Below are positions 15,484 through 24,600 of a DNA stretch of 57,611 bases, in pieces. The stretch is from Lachnospiraceae bacterium. Lineage in GTDB: Bacteria > Bacillota > Clostridia > Lachnospirales > Lachnospiraceae. The notes under the pieces were generated by a model, which saw only the letters and a list, made by a program, of their open reading frames with translations, searched no databases and was not told the origin of the DNA. The stretch is taken from positions 1-57,611 of the forward strand of contig SVFE01000008.1 in NCBI GenBank assembly GCA_015057055.1. The letters are read 5' to 3'. Position 1 is the first letter of the stretch, and the number at the start of each line of letters is the position of its first letter. Made by a program: the position numbers and the translations under genes.

Positions 15484-17619
15484 ATGTGGGCAATTTATAA
15501 AAAAGAATTGCGCGGATTTTTCCATTCTTTTCTTGGATGGTTTTACATCGCGTTTCATTTGTTTTTTGCAGGCTGGTATTTTCGTTTTTATGGGATGCTC
15601 CAGGGGCTGCCCTATATTTCCTATGTCATCAGCGGTATTCTTCTGATCTCCCTCTTCGGGATTCCGATTCTTACCATGCGAAGTTTTTCAGAAGAGATGC
15701 GTATGCGTACGGACCAGCTTTTATATACGTCGCCGCTTTCCGTTTGGAAGATTATTTTGGGCAAATACTTTGCTTTTGTTTCTGTTTTTGGCGCCCAGTT
15801 ATTGGTAATCAGTTTTTATCCCTGCTTTTTGCAGATTTTCGGGGAGGTTCCTGTGGGAGAAAATTACCTTGCGGTGCTTGGATTTTTTCTATTTGGAATG
15901 GCGGCCATTGCCATCGGTATTTTGATTTCTTCTCTTACGGAAAATCAGATTATTGCGGCAGTTTTGACTTTCTTTGTGCTTATGACAGGGGTTATGATTC
16001 CGGAAATCTGTGATTTTATCAGTCCTGGTGGGAATTTTGTGACGAAGATTCTGCAAATGTTTGATTTGACGGCGCAGATGGATTATACCCTTTACGGAAT
16101 GCTTTATTTACCTTCGTTTTTGTATTATTTTTCCGTAACTTTTGTATGCCTCTATCTTACGGGATTTCTTATCTTAAAGCGTCGCTGGCGTGTTGCTACC
16201 CATGGAATCGGCAAGGTTCTGGGAAGCACGGCCCAGATTCTATTTTGGGGCATAGTAATTGTGGGAGTAAATTTCCTGGTATCGTTGATGCCGAAAGAAT
16301 ATGTTTTGCTTGATATGACCTATAACGGAATTTATTCTTTGACAGAGGAGTCGAAAGAGGTGCTTTCCGGGTTGGAGAGTGATGTGACTTTGTATGTTTT
16401 GCAGGGCGATGGCGAAGCGGATGATACGATTCTTGCCACGGTAGAAGGGATGGAAGCGGCGAACGAACATATCCATGCAGAATATATTTCATTAGAAGAA
16501 AATCCGTATTTTTATACGACGTATACGGATACGGAGCCTCCGGCCAACAGCATTATCGTAGTTTCCGAGGATAAAAGCATCGTTGTGAATTATTATGATT
16601 GTTATCAGGTTCAGTACGATTATGAATACAATTATGAATCCGGAGAATACCTTGTGACGGATTATAAGGTTACCGGATATGACGGGGAAGGACGCATTTT
16701 ATCGGCAATCATGCAAACGGTATCGTCTGAGGTACCCAAGATATATTGTATCACCGGTCATGATGAGATTGTGCCGGATACCGAACTGGCATCTTTGTTG
16801 TCCAAAGCAAATGTGCAGACACAAATGATTAATCTTTTGGATTATGAAACCATACCGGAGGATGCGGATTGTGTATTCTTGCTTGGTCCTCTGGTGGATT
16901 ATTCTGCAGAAGAAGCGGAAAAAATCACTGCTTATTTGGAAGGCGGCGGAAAAGCGATTTTTGCGGTTGCCTTTACGGATGCGGATGAACTTGAGGTGTT
17001 TCACGGACTCCTTTCTCCTTATGGTATGGAGGTTCTTCCGGGATATGTCATGGAGCAGGGAGCCAGCTATTACAATAGCTATGAATATTTCCTTCTTCCT
17101 GAGATATTGTATACGGACATTACGGAAGGGGTATACAGTACGCTTCGGACAAAATATGTCTATATGCCCTATGCCAAAGGAATTGTCTTTAATGAGGAAG
17201 CGGAAAATGTTTGGCTGGAACCCTTCCTGCAAACCACAGCCAATGCGTATTTGATGACGGATTATTCCGGTACAAATGAAACAACGGAAACCGGTGTATA
17301 TTATCTTGGCGTTTATGCACGAAAAGCCTTCGGGGAAAATATATCCGAAATTATTGTTTTTTCTTCGGATTACTTTTTGTATGAAGACGTAAATATGGCG
17401 GTGAACGGAAACAATTACACTATTTTCATAAATGGCGTGAATAAACTCCTCGGAAAGGAAGCAGCAGAGAGCATTATTCCCGTTAAGAATTATTCTTATG
17501 ACCCAATCATGATGGATGAAGTGGCGATTAATCTTCTTTCGGTTATTCTGGTGGGGGTAATTCCGCTGGTATTTTTAAGTATCGGGTTTGCGGTTTGGAT
17601 AAAACGCAGAAAACTGTAG
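15484..17619 (+). CDS. ABC-2 permease fused to a GldG-like extracytoplasmic domain
   Basis: A 711-residue fusion. Residues 1-240 form a six-segment ABC-2 permease (GldF-like; note MRSFSEEMRMRTDQLLYTSP, typical of the family). A further segment near 250-270 leads to a large GldG-like domain (about 280-670, with YSLTEESKEVL near its start and the CITGHDE, LLGPLVDYS, GGGKAIFAV segments), and a final membrane segment lies at about 682-703 before basic IKRRKL. Bacteroidetes carry GldF and GldG as separate gliding genes; fused or paired forms occur widely in non-gliding Firmicutes. It starts one base after the ATPase stop codon. Confidence 0.85.
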   Translation: MWAIYKKELRGFFHSFLGWFYIAFHLFFAGWYFRFYGMLQGLPYISYVISGILLISLFGIPILTMRSFSEEMRMRTDQLLYTSPLSVWKIILGKYFAFVSVFGAQLLVISFYPCFLQIFGEVPVGENYLAVLGFFLFGMAAIAIGILISSLTENQIIAAVLTFFVLMTGVMIPEICDFISPGGNFVTKILQMFDLTAQMDYTLYGMLYLPSFLYYFSVTFVCLYLTGFLILKRRWRVATHGIGKVLGSTAQILFWGIVIVGVNFLVSLMPKEYVLLDMTYNGIYSLTEESKEVLSGLESDVTLYVLQGDGEADDTILATVEGMEAANEHIHAEYISLEENPYFYTTYTDTEPPANSIIVVSEDKSIVVNYYDCYQVQYDYEYNYESGEYLVTDYKVTGYDGEGRILSAIMQTVSSEVPKIYCITGHDEIVPDTELASLLSKANVQTQMINLLDYETIPEDADCVFLLGPLVDYSAEEAEKITAYLEGGGKAIFAVAFTDADELEVFHGLLSPYGMEVLPGYVMEQGASYYNSYEYFLLPEILYTDITEGVYSTLRTKYVYMPYAKGIVFNEEAENVWLEPFLQTTANAYLMTDYSGTNETTETGVYYLGVYARKAFGENISEIIVFSSDYFLYEDVNMAVNGNNYTIFINGVNKLLGKEAAESIIPVKNYSYDPIMMDEVAINLLSVILVGVIPLVFLSIGFAVWIKRRKL

Positions 17620-17634
17620 CAAACTGTAGCAAAC
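17611..17634 (+). repeat. Tandem 10-base repeat over the permease stop codon
   Basis: AAACTGTAGC occurs twice in direct succession (17611-17630) and a third copy begins (AAAC). The permease stop TAG lies in the first copy. Probably a small slippage duplication. Confidence 0.7.
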
Positions 17635-17642
17635 GGCCGGGC

Positions 17643-17670
17643 TTGATTTTTCGTTTGGCTGTGGTAAGAT
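17643..17670 (+). promoter_or_regulatory. Possible promoter of gltX
   Basis: TTGATT (17643-17648) and TAAGAT (17665-17670) are 16 bases apart and 37 bases before gltX. The leader is far too short for a T-box. Confidence 0.4.
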
Positions 17671-17706
17671 AAAACATAAAGTTGTTGAAACGGAGGCAGA
17701 AATAGA

Positions 17707-19164
17707 ATGGCAAAAATCAGAACCAGATTTGCACCCAGTCCTACTGGGCGGATGCATGTGGGCAATTTAAGAACGGCATTATACGCATATTTAATTACCA
17801 AACATGAGGGCGGTGATTTCATTTTGCGTATTGAAGATACGGATCAGGAGCGGTATGTGGAAGGCGCGGTGGAAATTATTTACCGTACTTTGGAAAAGAC
17901 CGGACTAATTCATGATGAAGGTCCGGATAAAGATAAGGGCGTGGGTCCTTATGTACAGAGTGACCGCCAAAAACAGGGCATTTATTTGGAATATGCCAAG
18001 CAGTTGATTGAAAAAGGGCAGGCATATTACTGCTTTTGCGACAAGGAACGTTTGGCTTCGTTAAACCAGTCCGTGGGCGGAGAGGATAAGGAGATTACCG
18101 TTTATGACAAGCATTGTCTGTCTTTGTCCAAAGAAGAGGTAGAAAAGAATCTTGCGGAAGGTAAACCTTATGTTATCCGGCAGAACAATCCTACGGAAGG
18201 CACTACGACATTCCATGATGAGATTTATGGCGATATCGAAGTGGATAATTCCGAATTGGACGATATGATTTTGATTAAATCCGACGGCTATCCGACCTAT
18301 AATTTTGCCAATGTAGTGGATGATCATTTGATGGGAATTACCCATGTGGTACGTGGAAATGAATATCTTTCTTCTTCACCGAAATACAACCGTTTGTATG
18401 AAGCGTTTGGCTGGGAAGTGCCGATTTATGTGCATTGTCCGTTGATTACCGATGAAGAGCATAAGAAATTGTCAAAGCGTTGCGGACATTCTTCCTATGA
18501 AGATTTAGTGGAGCAGGGATTTTTGACAGAGGCAATCGTGAATTTTGTTGCCCTCCTTGGTTGGAGCCCGGAAGAAAATCGCGAGATTTTCTCTTTGAAG
18601 GAACTTACGGAGGCTTTTGATTACCGACGCATGAACAAGTCGCCTTCTGTTTTTGACTATACGAAGTTGAAATGGATGAACGGCGAGTATTTGAAAGCAA
18701 TGGAGGAAGATCGTTTTTATGAAATGGCTGAGCCCTATTTGGAAAAATACTTAAAGCCGGGCTTGGACAAGCGTAAAATTGCTTCCATGGTTAAGACACG
18801 TATCGAAATTTTCCCGGATATTGAGGAATTGGTTGATTTCTTTAATGAAGTACCGGAATATGATTCGGCAATGTATATCCATAAGAAGATGAAGACCGAT
18901 GAAGAATCTTCCCTGGCGGTGTTAAAAGAAGTGCTTCCGATACTGGAAAATCTTGCGGATTACAGTAATGATAGTTTGTATCAGACGCTTTGCGCTTACG
19001 CTTCCGAAAAGGAATACAAAACCGGTTATGTAATGTGGCCGGTGCGTACGGCGGTTTCCGGAAAGCAGATGACACCTGCCGGAGCAACGGAGATTATGGA
19101 GATTATCGGTAAAGAAGAGACGTTGAAGCGTATTTCGGCGGCTATTGCTAAATTAGAAAAATAA
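17707..19164 (+). CDS. gltX: Glutamyl-tRNA synthetase
   Basis: Class I aminoacyl-tRNA synthetase charging tRNA-Glu. The 485-residue protein has the HIGH-type motif [11 protein letters not shown] at residues 10-20, the RIEDTDQER segment, and the KLSKR motif at 254-258, followed by the helical anticodon-binding domain. It starts at ATG after GGAGG and ends before a terminator. Whether it is discriminating or also charges tRNA-Gln cannot be decided here; in most Clostridia one GluRS serves both together with GatCAB. Confidence 0.97.
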   Translation: MAKIRTRFAPSPTGRMHVGNLRTALYAYLITKHEGGDFILRIEDTDQERYVEGAVEIIYRTLEKTGLIHDEGPDKDKGVGPYVQSDRQKQGIYLEYAKQLIEKGQAYYCFCDKERLASLNQSVGGEDKEITVYDKHCLSLSKEEVEKNLAEGKPYVIRQNNPTEGTTTFHDEIYGDIEVDNSELDDMILIKSDGYPTYNFANVVDDHLMGITHVVRGNEYLSSSPKYNRLYEAFGWEVPIYVHCPLITDEEHKKLSKRCGHSSYEDLVEQGFLTEAIVNFVALLGWSPEENREIFSLKELTEAFDYRRMNKSPSVFDYTKLKWMNGEYLKAMEEDRFYEMAEPYLEKYLKPGLDKRKIASMVKTRIEIFPDIEELVDFFNEVPEYDSAMYIHKKMKTDEESSLAVLKEVLPILENLADYSNDSLYQTLCAYASEKEYKTGYVMWPVRTAVSGKQMTPAGATEIMEIIGKEETLKRISAAIAKLEK

Positions 19165-19169
19165 AGGTA

Positions 19170-19220
19170 AAAAAGACGGTACGGGGCTGCATCGTTGCGG
19201 CCTTCGGTACCGCTTTATTT
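19170..19220 (+). terminator. Intrinsic terminator after gltX
   Basis: CGGTAC (19176-19181) and GTACCG (19206-19211) form the base of a branched stem with GGGCTGC/GCGGCC inside, followed by CTTTATTTT. Confidence 0.6.
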
Positions 19221-19275
19221 TACTGCAACGGAAAGAAACTTTCGGTTGCGCAAATGAAAAAAAGGAGGACAATGG

Positions 19276-21141
19276 ATGGAAGTAAACAAACAACAAAAAA
19301 TTGCCATGGAACACGGCAGGGGAACTATGATGGTGCTTGCCGGGCCGGGGAGCGGAAAGACTTTTACGATTACCCGAAGGATTCGCTATTTAATCCGGGA
19401 ACTGGATATTCCGCCGGAGGAAATTTTGGTCATTACCTTCACGAAGGCTGCGGCCCGGGAGATGGAAAAACGTTTTTTTGACCTGATGGAGAAGGAAGCT
19501 TTGCCGGTAACATTCGGTACATTTCACGCAATCTATTTTCATATCATAAAAAGTTCTTATCATTATGATTATTCAAATATTATCACCGAAAAAGAAAAGA
19601 AAAATTATATCAGGGAAGCCATGGAAGCGACCTGCAAAGAAGGCCTTGATGGTTCCTATACAGAATTGTTATTATCGGAAATCAGCAGAGTAAAAAATGA
19701 AGGTACGGAGCCCGAAAAACACAAAGTTGCCTATCTGGAACAGGAAGTTTTTTCTAAAGTTTATAAAAAATATGAAGAGATAAAGCTTTGGAATAAAAAA
19801 ATTGATTTTGATGATATGGTACTTATGTGCAGAACATTGTTTTTACACGATGAAAGGGCACTGGAATTTTGGCGAAAACGGTATCGTTATATCTTAGTCG
19901 ACGAATTTCAGGATATCAATTCCGTGCAATATGACGTACTTCGGATGCTGGCGGCGCCGGAGAATAATTTGTTTGTAGTGGGTGACGATGACCAGTCAAT
20001 CTATGGATTTCGCGGCGCAAAGCCGGGAATTATGCTGAATTTTAAAAGGGATTATCCTAGGGCAAAAATGGTGACTCTTCCGGTCAATTACCGCAGTACG
20101 CCGGAAATTGTCAGCGCGTCGTCGTATTTTGTCGGACATAATAAGAAACGCTATAAAAAGAAAATTAAGGCAATGAGCAACCCTGGGGAACTGCTAAGGT
20201 GCATTGCTTTTTCCAATAAACGCGAGGAAGCGGATTTTGTAGCAGAATTACTTTCGGAAAGCCGGAAGAAAATGAAGTGGGAGGATATGGCGGTTTTATA
20301 TCGTAGTAATCGAGGGATTGAATTTATAATGAAAACCCTTTCGGAAAAAGGAATTCCTTTTGTGGTAAAGGAAAGAATCAGTAATCCTTTTACCGGCGAT
20401 ATATATAAAGACATTGCGGCCTATTTATCTGTGATTTACGGGGAAGGTAAACGGGCGGATTTTCTCCGGATTATGAATAAACCGGTGCGCTATATGAAAC
20501 GGGAGTATTTACGGGAGGGGATTATTTCGCCGGAAAAACTTCTAACGGACCATTCTGTTCCGGAATATGTAAAAAAGCATCTTAAAAAATTATGCAGGGA
20601 TTTACATTTTTTGAAAGAACAGCCTCCTTACGGCGCCATAAATTATATTCGGAAAGGCATGGGGTACGAAGAATATCTGTTGGTAAAAACTCCGAAAAAA
20701 AATCTTGAAGAAACGATTTCTTTATTGGAATTTTTTTCGGAAATCTCAAAAAACATACCGGATTTTAAGGAATGGAAACGTGTTATGGAAGCGACTGAGG
20801 AAGAATTTCTTGCATCAATGAATACGACACAAGAGAAAACAGGGGTAAACTTATCCACCATGCATGCATCGAAGGGACTGGAATACCGGCTGGTTATTTT
20901 GCCGGATGTTAACGAGGGGAATATTCCGCAACCGAAAGCAGAAGGGAAAGACGGGATAGAAGAAGAACGGCGCATTTTTTATGTGGCAATGACCAGGGCC
21001 AAAGAACAGTTGTATCTTTTATATCTGAAAAACCCAAAAGAAAACCGGCTGCAAAAGAGCCGGTTCTTATCACAAATCAAGTATTTGAAGGAAGAGGATT
21101 ATTCTTCGTCATCCCCATCAATCAATTCATCAAATTCCTGA
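19276..21141 (+). CDS. UvrD/PcrA-type DNA helicase, compact form
   Basis: Superfamily 1A 3'-5' DNA helicase. Walker A AGPGSGKT is at residues 22-29, followed by motif Ia (ITFTKAAAREM), GTFH, Walker B VDEFQDIN, motif III GDDDQSIYGFRGA, NYRST, and motifs V-VI (STMHASKGLEY, RRIFYVAMTRA). At 621 residues it is about 100 shorter than PcrA and lacks most of the C-terminal extension. I start at the second ATG (19276), 8 bases after AAAGGAGG; the ATG at 19272 is out of frame. Its last 43 bases run into the 3' end of the convergent DUF1292 gene, which gives the odd Ser/Asn-rich tail. Confidence 0.93.
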   Translation: MEVNKQQKIAMEHGRGTMMVLAGPGSGKTFTITRRIRYLIRELDIPPEEILVITFTKAAAREMEKRFFDLMEKEALPVTFGTFHAIYFHIIKSSYHYDYSNIITEKEKKNYIREAMEATCKEGLDGSYTELLLSEISRVKNEGTEPEKHKVAYLEQEVFSKVYKKYEEIKLWNKKIDFDDMVLMCRTLFLHDERALEFWRKRYRYILVDEFQDINSVQYDVLRMLAAPENNLFVVGDDDQSIYGFRGAKPGIMLNFKRDYPRAKMVTLPVNYRSTPEIVSASSYFVGHNKKRYKKKIKAMSNPGELLRCIAFSNKREEADFVAELLSESRKKMKWEDMAVLYRSNRGIEFIMKTLSEKGIPFVVKERISNPFTGDIYKDIAAYLSVIYGEGKRADFLRIMNKPVRYMKREYLREGIISPEKLLTDHSVPEYVKKHLKKLCRDLHFLKEQPPYGAINYIRKGMGYEEYLLVKTPKKNLEETISLLEFFSEISKNIPDFKEWKRVMEATEEEFLASMNTTQEKTGVNLSTMHASKGLEYRLVILPDVNEGNIPQPKAEGKDGIEEERRIFYVAMTRAKEQLYLLYLKNPKENRLQKSRFLSQIKYLKEEDYSSSSPSINSSNS

Positions 21142-21428
21142 GAATCAAGATATTCGTCAAAGGCATCCGCTGCCGCTTCGTATTCTTCTTCATCCTCAAT
21201 GTAAATTATCTCGGGTTCGGCTTCCGGATTATCGGGATCTTCCTTATAGCCGTAGAGCCATACGTTGCCTTCCTCATTTTCCCCGTTTTCATTTAAGGGA
21301 AGAAGGGCAATATAGTCCTTTTCATCCACCGTGAAAATGGTGACAATGGAGCAGGTGATTTCTTTGCCGTCGATATTCAAATCAACATAGATTTCTTCGT
21401 CTTCCATGGGATTATTCTGATTTTCCAT
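21099..21428 (-). CDS. DUF1292 family protein
   Basis: A 109-residue, very acidic protein: a small beta-rich core with EIYVDLNIDGKEITCSIVTIF and an acidic tail (EYEAAADAFDEYLD, DELIDGDDEE). This matches the DUF1292 (YrzB-like) family, whose function is unknown. The start is MENQNN at 21428, 7 bases after AAGGAGG; the six extra codons upstream would include that site. It converges on the helicase gene, with 43 bases shared between the two 3' ends. In other Firmicutes the family usually sits in the yrrK/yqgF neighbourhood, which is not present here. Confidence 0.9.
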   Translation of the reverse strand: MENQNNPMEDEEIYVDLNIDGKEITCSIVTIFTVDEKDYIALLPLNENGENEEGNVWLYGYKEDPDNPEAEPEIIYIEDEEEYEAAADAFDEYLDSQEFDELIDGDDEE

Positions 21429-21494
21429 AGGCCGCCTCCTTATCATAAAAATGCGTATTTGCTTTAAACTACAGACATTTTACAAAATAAAGGA

Positions 21495-21523
21495 TTGGAA
21501 AGCAAGACTTTTTATGCTATTAT
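21495..21523 (+). promoter_or_regulatory. Sigma-A promoter of the DUF5662 gene
   Basis: TTGGAA (21495-21500) and TATTAT (21518-21523) are 17 bases apart, placing the transcript start near 21530. This supports the TTG at 21555 as the translational start. Confidence 0.55.
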
Positions 21524-21554
21524 TTACAAGAATGTAAAAAGGAGAGTGGGCATT

Positions 21555-22097
21555 TTGCAGGCTTGGAAACATTTTAAAACCATAACCAGACATAAGTATT
21601 TGGTGATGAAGGGCTGTTTTGCCGTTGGTTTGTACCGGCAGGGCTTACTGCATGACCTTTCGAAATACATGCCTTCGGAGTTTTGGGTAGGTGCAAAGTA
21701 TTATCAGGGAAACCAAAGTCCCAACAATGCCGAACGGGAGGCGAAGGGGTATTCGTCGTCTTGGCTGCATCACAAAGGACGGAATAAACATCATTTTGAA
21801 TATTGGATCGATTACAGCGGGAAAAAGGTTGATGAAGTGATGCAACCGGCCAAAATGCCGAATCGTTATATCGTTGAGATGTTTATTGACCGGGTGGCGG
21901 CATCGAAAGTGTATAACGGTATGTTTTATACGGATTGGGATGCCTGGCATTATTATAATAAAGGGAATACGGCGCAGTTTTTACATCCCTATACCAGACG
22001 TTTACTGGAGAAACTATTGTATATGAACGGAAAATACGGTGAAGAAGCAACCTACCGTTATATCCGGAAACATGTTCTTCATAATCTTTCGTCATAG
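21555..22097 (+). CDS. DUF5662 family protein, HD-like histidine motifs
   Basis: A 180-residue soluble protein. I choose the TTG at 21555 because GGAGAG lies at 21541 and the family usually begins with a WKHFKTITRHK-type sequence; the longer frame starts inside the promoter. Conserved His/Asp clusters LLHDLSKY near residue 37 and WLHHKGRNKHHFEYW near residue 75 resemble the metal-binding pattern of HD-superfamily phosphohydrolases. This matches the DUF5662 family. A hydrolase activity on a phosphorylated substrate is inference; the substrate is unknown. It precedes trpS by about 50 bases. Confidence 0.75.
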   Translation: MQAWKHFKTITRHKYLVMKGCFAVGLYRQGLLHDLSKYMPSEFWVGAKYYQGNQSPNNAEREAKGYSSSWLHHKGRNKHHFEYWIDYSGKKVDEVMQPAKMPNRYIVEMFIDRVAASKVYNGMFYTDWDAWHYYNKGNTAQFLHPYTRRLLEKLLYMNGKYGEEATYRYIRKHVLHNLSS

Positions 22098-22147
22098 TGA
22101 ACCGGCGAAGGTGTGCAGGAAAAAAGATATCAGGAAGGGTAGATAAA

Positions 22148-23152
22148 ATGATTAACGATAAAAAAGTGTTATTTAGCGGAATGCAGGCAACGGGAAATCT
22201 GACTTTGGGAAATTATCTCGGTGCATTAAAGAATTGGGTGAATATCTGTGATGAATACGAATGTTTCTATTCGGTGGTGGATTTGCATTCCATAACGGTC
22301 AGACAGGATCCGGCAGAACTCAGAAAACGTGCCAGACAGCTTCTCACCCTGTATATTGCGGCTGGATTGGATCCTAAGAAAAATTGTATTTATTATCAGT
22401 CTCACGTGAGTGGTCATGCGGAATTGGCATGGATTTTGAACTGTTTTACTTATATGGGAGAATTGAACCGTATGACCCAGTTTAAGGATAAGTCAGCCAA
22501 ACATGCGGATAACATTAACGCAGGACTTTTTACATATCCTGTACTGATGGCAGCGGACATTTTGCTTTATCAGGCAGATGTTGTTCCTGTGGGAAAAGAC
22601 CAATTGCAGCATCTTGAACTTACCAGGGATTTGGCGCAACGTTTTAACGGTGTGTACGGAGACGTTTTCACGGTTCCGGAGCCGTATCTTGGTAAAGTGG
22701 GAGCCAAGATTATGAGTCTGCAGGAGCCGACAAAGAAAATGTCTAAATCCGATGAGAATTCCAATGCCTCCGTGTATCTGATGGACGATACGGATACGAT
22801 TATGCGTAAATTTAAGCGTGCAGTGACGGATTCGGAAGGCTGCGTACGTTATTCGGAAGAGCAACCCGGCATCCGGAATCTGATCGATATTTACAGTGCA
22901 TGTACCGGAAAAACCCCGCAGGATATTGAAAAGGAATTTGAAGGTCGCGGGTACGGTGATTTTAAGATGGCAGTAGGTGAGTCTGTAGTGGCTGTACTTA
23001 AGCCCTTACAGGAAAGATTTGAAGAATTGTCGAAGGACAAAGCATATATTGATGAAGTCATCAAGGAAAACGGCGAAAAAGCCAATTATTACGCAACCAA
23101 AACCTTGCGAAAGGTGCAGAAAAAAGTTGGTTTTCCGGAAAGAATTCGTTAA
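22148..23152 (+). CDS. trpS: Tryptophanyl-tRNA synthetase
   Basis: Class I synthetase charging tRNA-Trp. The 334-residue protein begins MINDKKVLFSGMQATGNLTLGNY, containing the TxGNY form of the HIGH motif seen in many Firmicutes, and carries the KMSKS motif (TKKMSKSDEN) near residue 200. AIDQ-type signature residues are seen as PVGKDQLQHLELTRD. The start is the ATG at 22148 after AGGAAGG. The frame continues upstream into the DUF5662 stop, but that part has no conserved sequence. No T-box precedes it. The citrate synthase gene follows after 17 bases. Confidence 0.96.
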   Translation: MINDKKVLFSGMQATGNLTLGNYLGALKNWVNICDEYECFYSVVDLHSITVRQDPAELRKRARQLLTLYIAAGLDPKKNCIYYQSHVSGHAELAWILNCFTYMGELNRMTQFKDKSAKHADNINAGLFTYPVLMAADILLYQADVVPVGKDQLQHLELTRDLAQRFNGVYGDVFTVPEPYLGKVGAKIMSLQEPTKKMSKSDENSNASVYLMDDTDTIMRKFKRAVTDSEGCVRYSEEQPGIRNLIDIYSACTGKTPQDIEKEFEGRGYGDFKMAVGESVVAVLKPLQERFEELSKDKAYIDEVIKENGEKANYYATKTLRKVQKKVGFPERIR

Positions 23153-23169
23153 TACAGGAGGAGTAGAAT

Positions 23170-24549
23170 ATGGTGAAAAGTTCCATGATGGAATTAAATG
23201 AAAACAGAAATGAATTGTTCAATGAGTTGGTAGGATACTGTATGCAGTCCGGTGCCATTGATCAGAATCTGTACACGGAATATGATGTTAAGCGTGGACT
23301 TCGTGATGCCAACGGAAAAGGTGTCCTTACCGGACTTACCGAAATATCTGATGTTGTGGGCTATCAGGTGGTGGAAGGCGTTAAAATGCCGGGCGAAGGT
23401 AAGCTTTATTATCAGGGATATGATGTGGAAGACTTAGTAAAGGGGATTGGGAAACGTCGCTATGCGTTTGAAGAAATCACCTATTTATTGATGTTTGGTG
23501 CACTTCCTACGCAGAAACAGTTTGAGAGTTTCCTTGCTATTTTATCAGATTTGCAGGAGTTGTCCGGTGATTTTGTGCGAAATGTAGTGTTGCATAATCC
23601 CAGCATTAATGTAATGAATTCCCTCCAGAAGGCGATTTTAAATCTGTATTCTTATGACGAAAATCCGGAAGATATTTCTGTATCCAATGTTTTGCGTCAA
23701 TGTCTTCAGATTATCGGAAAGATTCCTTTGATTTCTGTCTATGCATACCACGGATATCGTCATTTTAATTTAAATAAGAATTTAATTATTCGTAATCCGA
23801 AAAAGAATTTGTCCATCGCAGAGAATATTTTGAATATGCTTCGTCCGGACGGTAAGTTTACGGAATTGGAAGCAGCGGCACTTGATATTGCCCTCGTTCT
23901 TCATGCGGAACATGGCGGTGGTAACAATTCAACATTCACTACCCATGTAGTTACGTCTTCCGGAACGGATACCTATTCGGCTATGGCGGCGGCAATTGCT
24001 TCTTTGAAGGGGCCGAAACACGGCGGTGCCAACTTGAAAGTACAGCACATGTTTGCTGACATTAAAGCGCATGTTAAGGATTGGGATGACAAGAAAGAAT
24101 TGAAAGCATATCTTACCAAGATTTTGGATAAGGAAGCCTTTGACAAGGCGGGCTTGATTTATGGTATGGGGCATGCGGTATATACGGAGTCTGACCCCAG
24201 GGAAATTATCCTGAAAGAGTTCGTGAAGAAGCTTGCGAAGGAAAAAGATCGTATGGATGAACTTCGTCTTTACGAAAATGTAGAGAATATTTCCGGTAAA
24301 TTGATTGGAGAGCGCAGAAGACTCTTTAAACCGGTTTGCGCTAACGTGGATATGTATAGCGGATTTTTATACTCCATGTTGAATATTCCGGAAGAATTGT
24401 TCACTCCGATTTTTGCGATTTCCCGTATTTCCGGTTGGAGCGCACATCGTCTGGAAGAACTGGTAAATCACGGTAAAATCATTCGTCCGGCTTATAAATA
24501 TGTGGGTACTCACAGGGAATTCTGTCCCATTGATAACCGTAGTGAGTAA
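23170..24549 (+). CDS. gltA: Citrate synthase
   Basis: Condenses acetyl-CoA and oxaloacetate to citrate. The 459-residue protein shows the catalytic residues in context: His in VLHAEHGGGNNS, His in GMGHAVYTESDPR, and Asp in CANVDMYSG, plus the KGPKHGGAN segment. It is 30-80 residues longer than the short bacterial type, mainly at the N-terminus. It follows trpS by 17 bases behind AGGAGGAG. The citZ/mmgD/prpC subfamily cannot be excluded by eye. In anaerobes it usually serves glutamate synthesis. No aconitase or isocitrate dehydrogenase gene is adjacent. Confidence 0.92.
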   Translation: MVKSSMMELNENRNELFNELVGYCMQSGAIDQNLYTEYDVKRGLRDANGKGVLTGLTEISDVVGYQVVEGVKMPGEGKLYYQGYDVEDLVKGIGKRRYAFEEITYLLMFGALPTQKQFESFLAILSDLQELSGDFVRNVVLHNPSINVMNSLQKAILNLYSYDENPEDISVSNVLRQCLQIIGKIPLISVYAYHGYRHFNLNKNLIIRNPKKNLSIAENILNMLRPDGKFTELEAAALDIALVLHAEHGGGNNSTFTTHVVTSSGTDTYSAMAAAIASLKGPKHGGANLKVQHMFADIKAHVKDWDDKKELKAYLTKILDKEAFDKAGLIYGMGHAVYTESDPREIILKEFVKKLAKEKDRMDELRLYENVENISGKLIGERRRLFKPVCANVDMYSGFLYSMLNIPEELFTPIFAISRISGWSAHRLEELVNHGKIIRPAYKYVGTHREFCPIDNRSE

Positions 24550-24600
24550 TTTGAACGGAAGGTATTTTTTAGAGCGTTTATGCTTGGAAATGAGGTTAAT

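Noticed and set aside
17620-17706. T-box riboswitch upstream of gltX, trpS, alaS or serC
   Set aside because: The leaders are about 30-90 bases, too short for a T-box, and no T-box sequence was seen.
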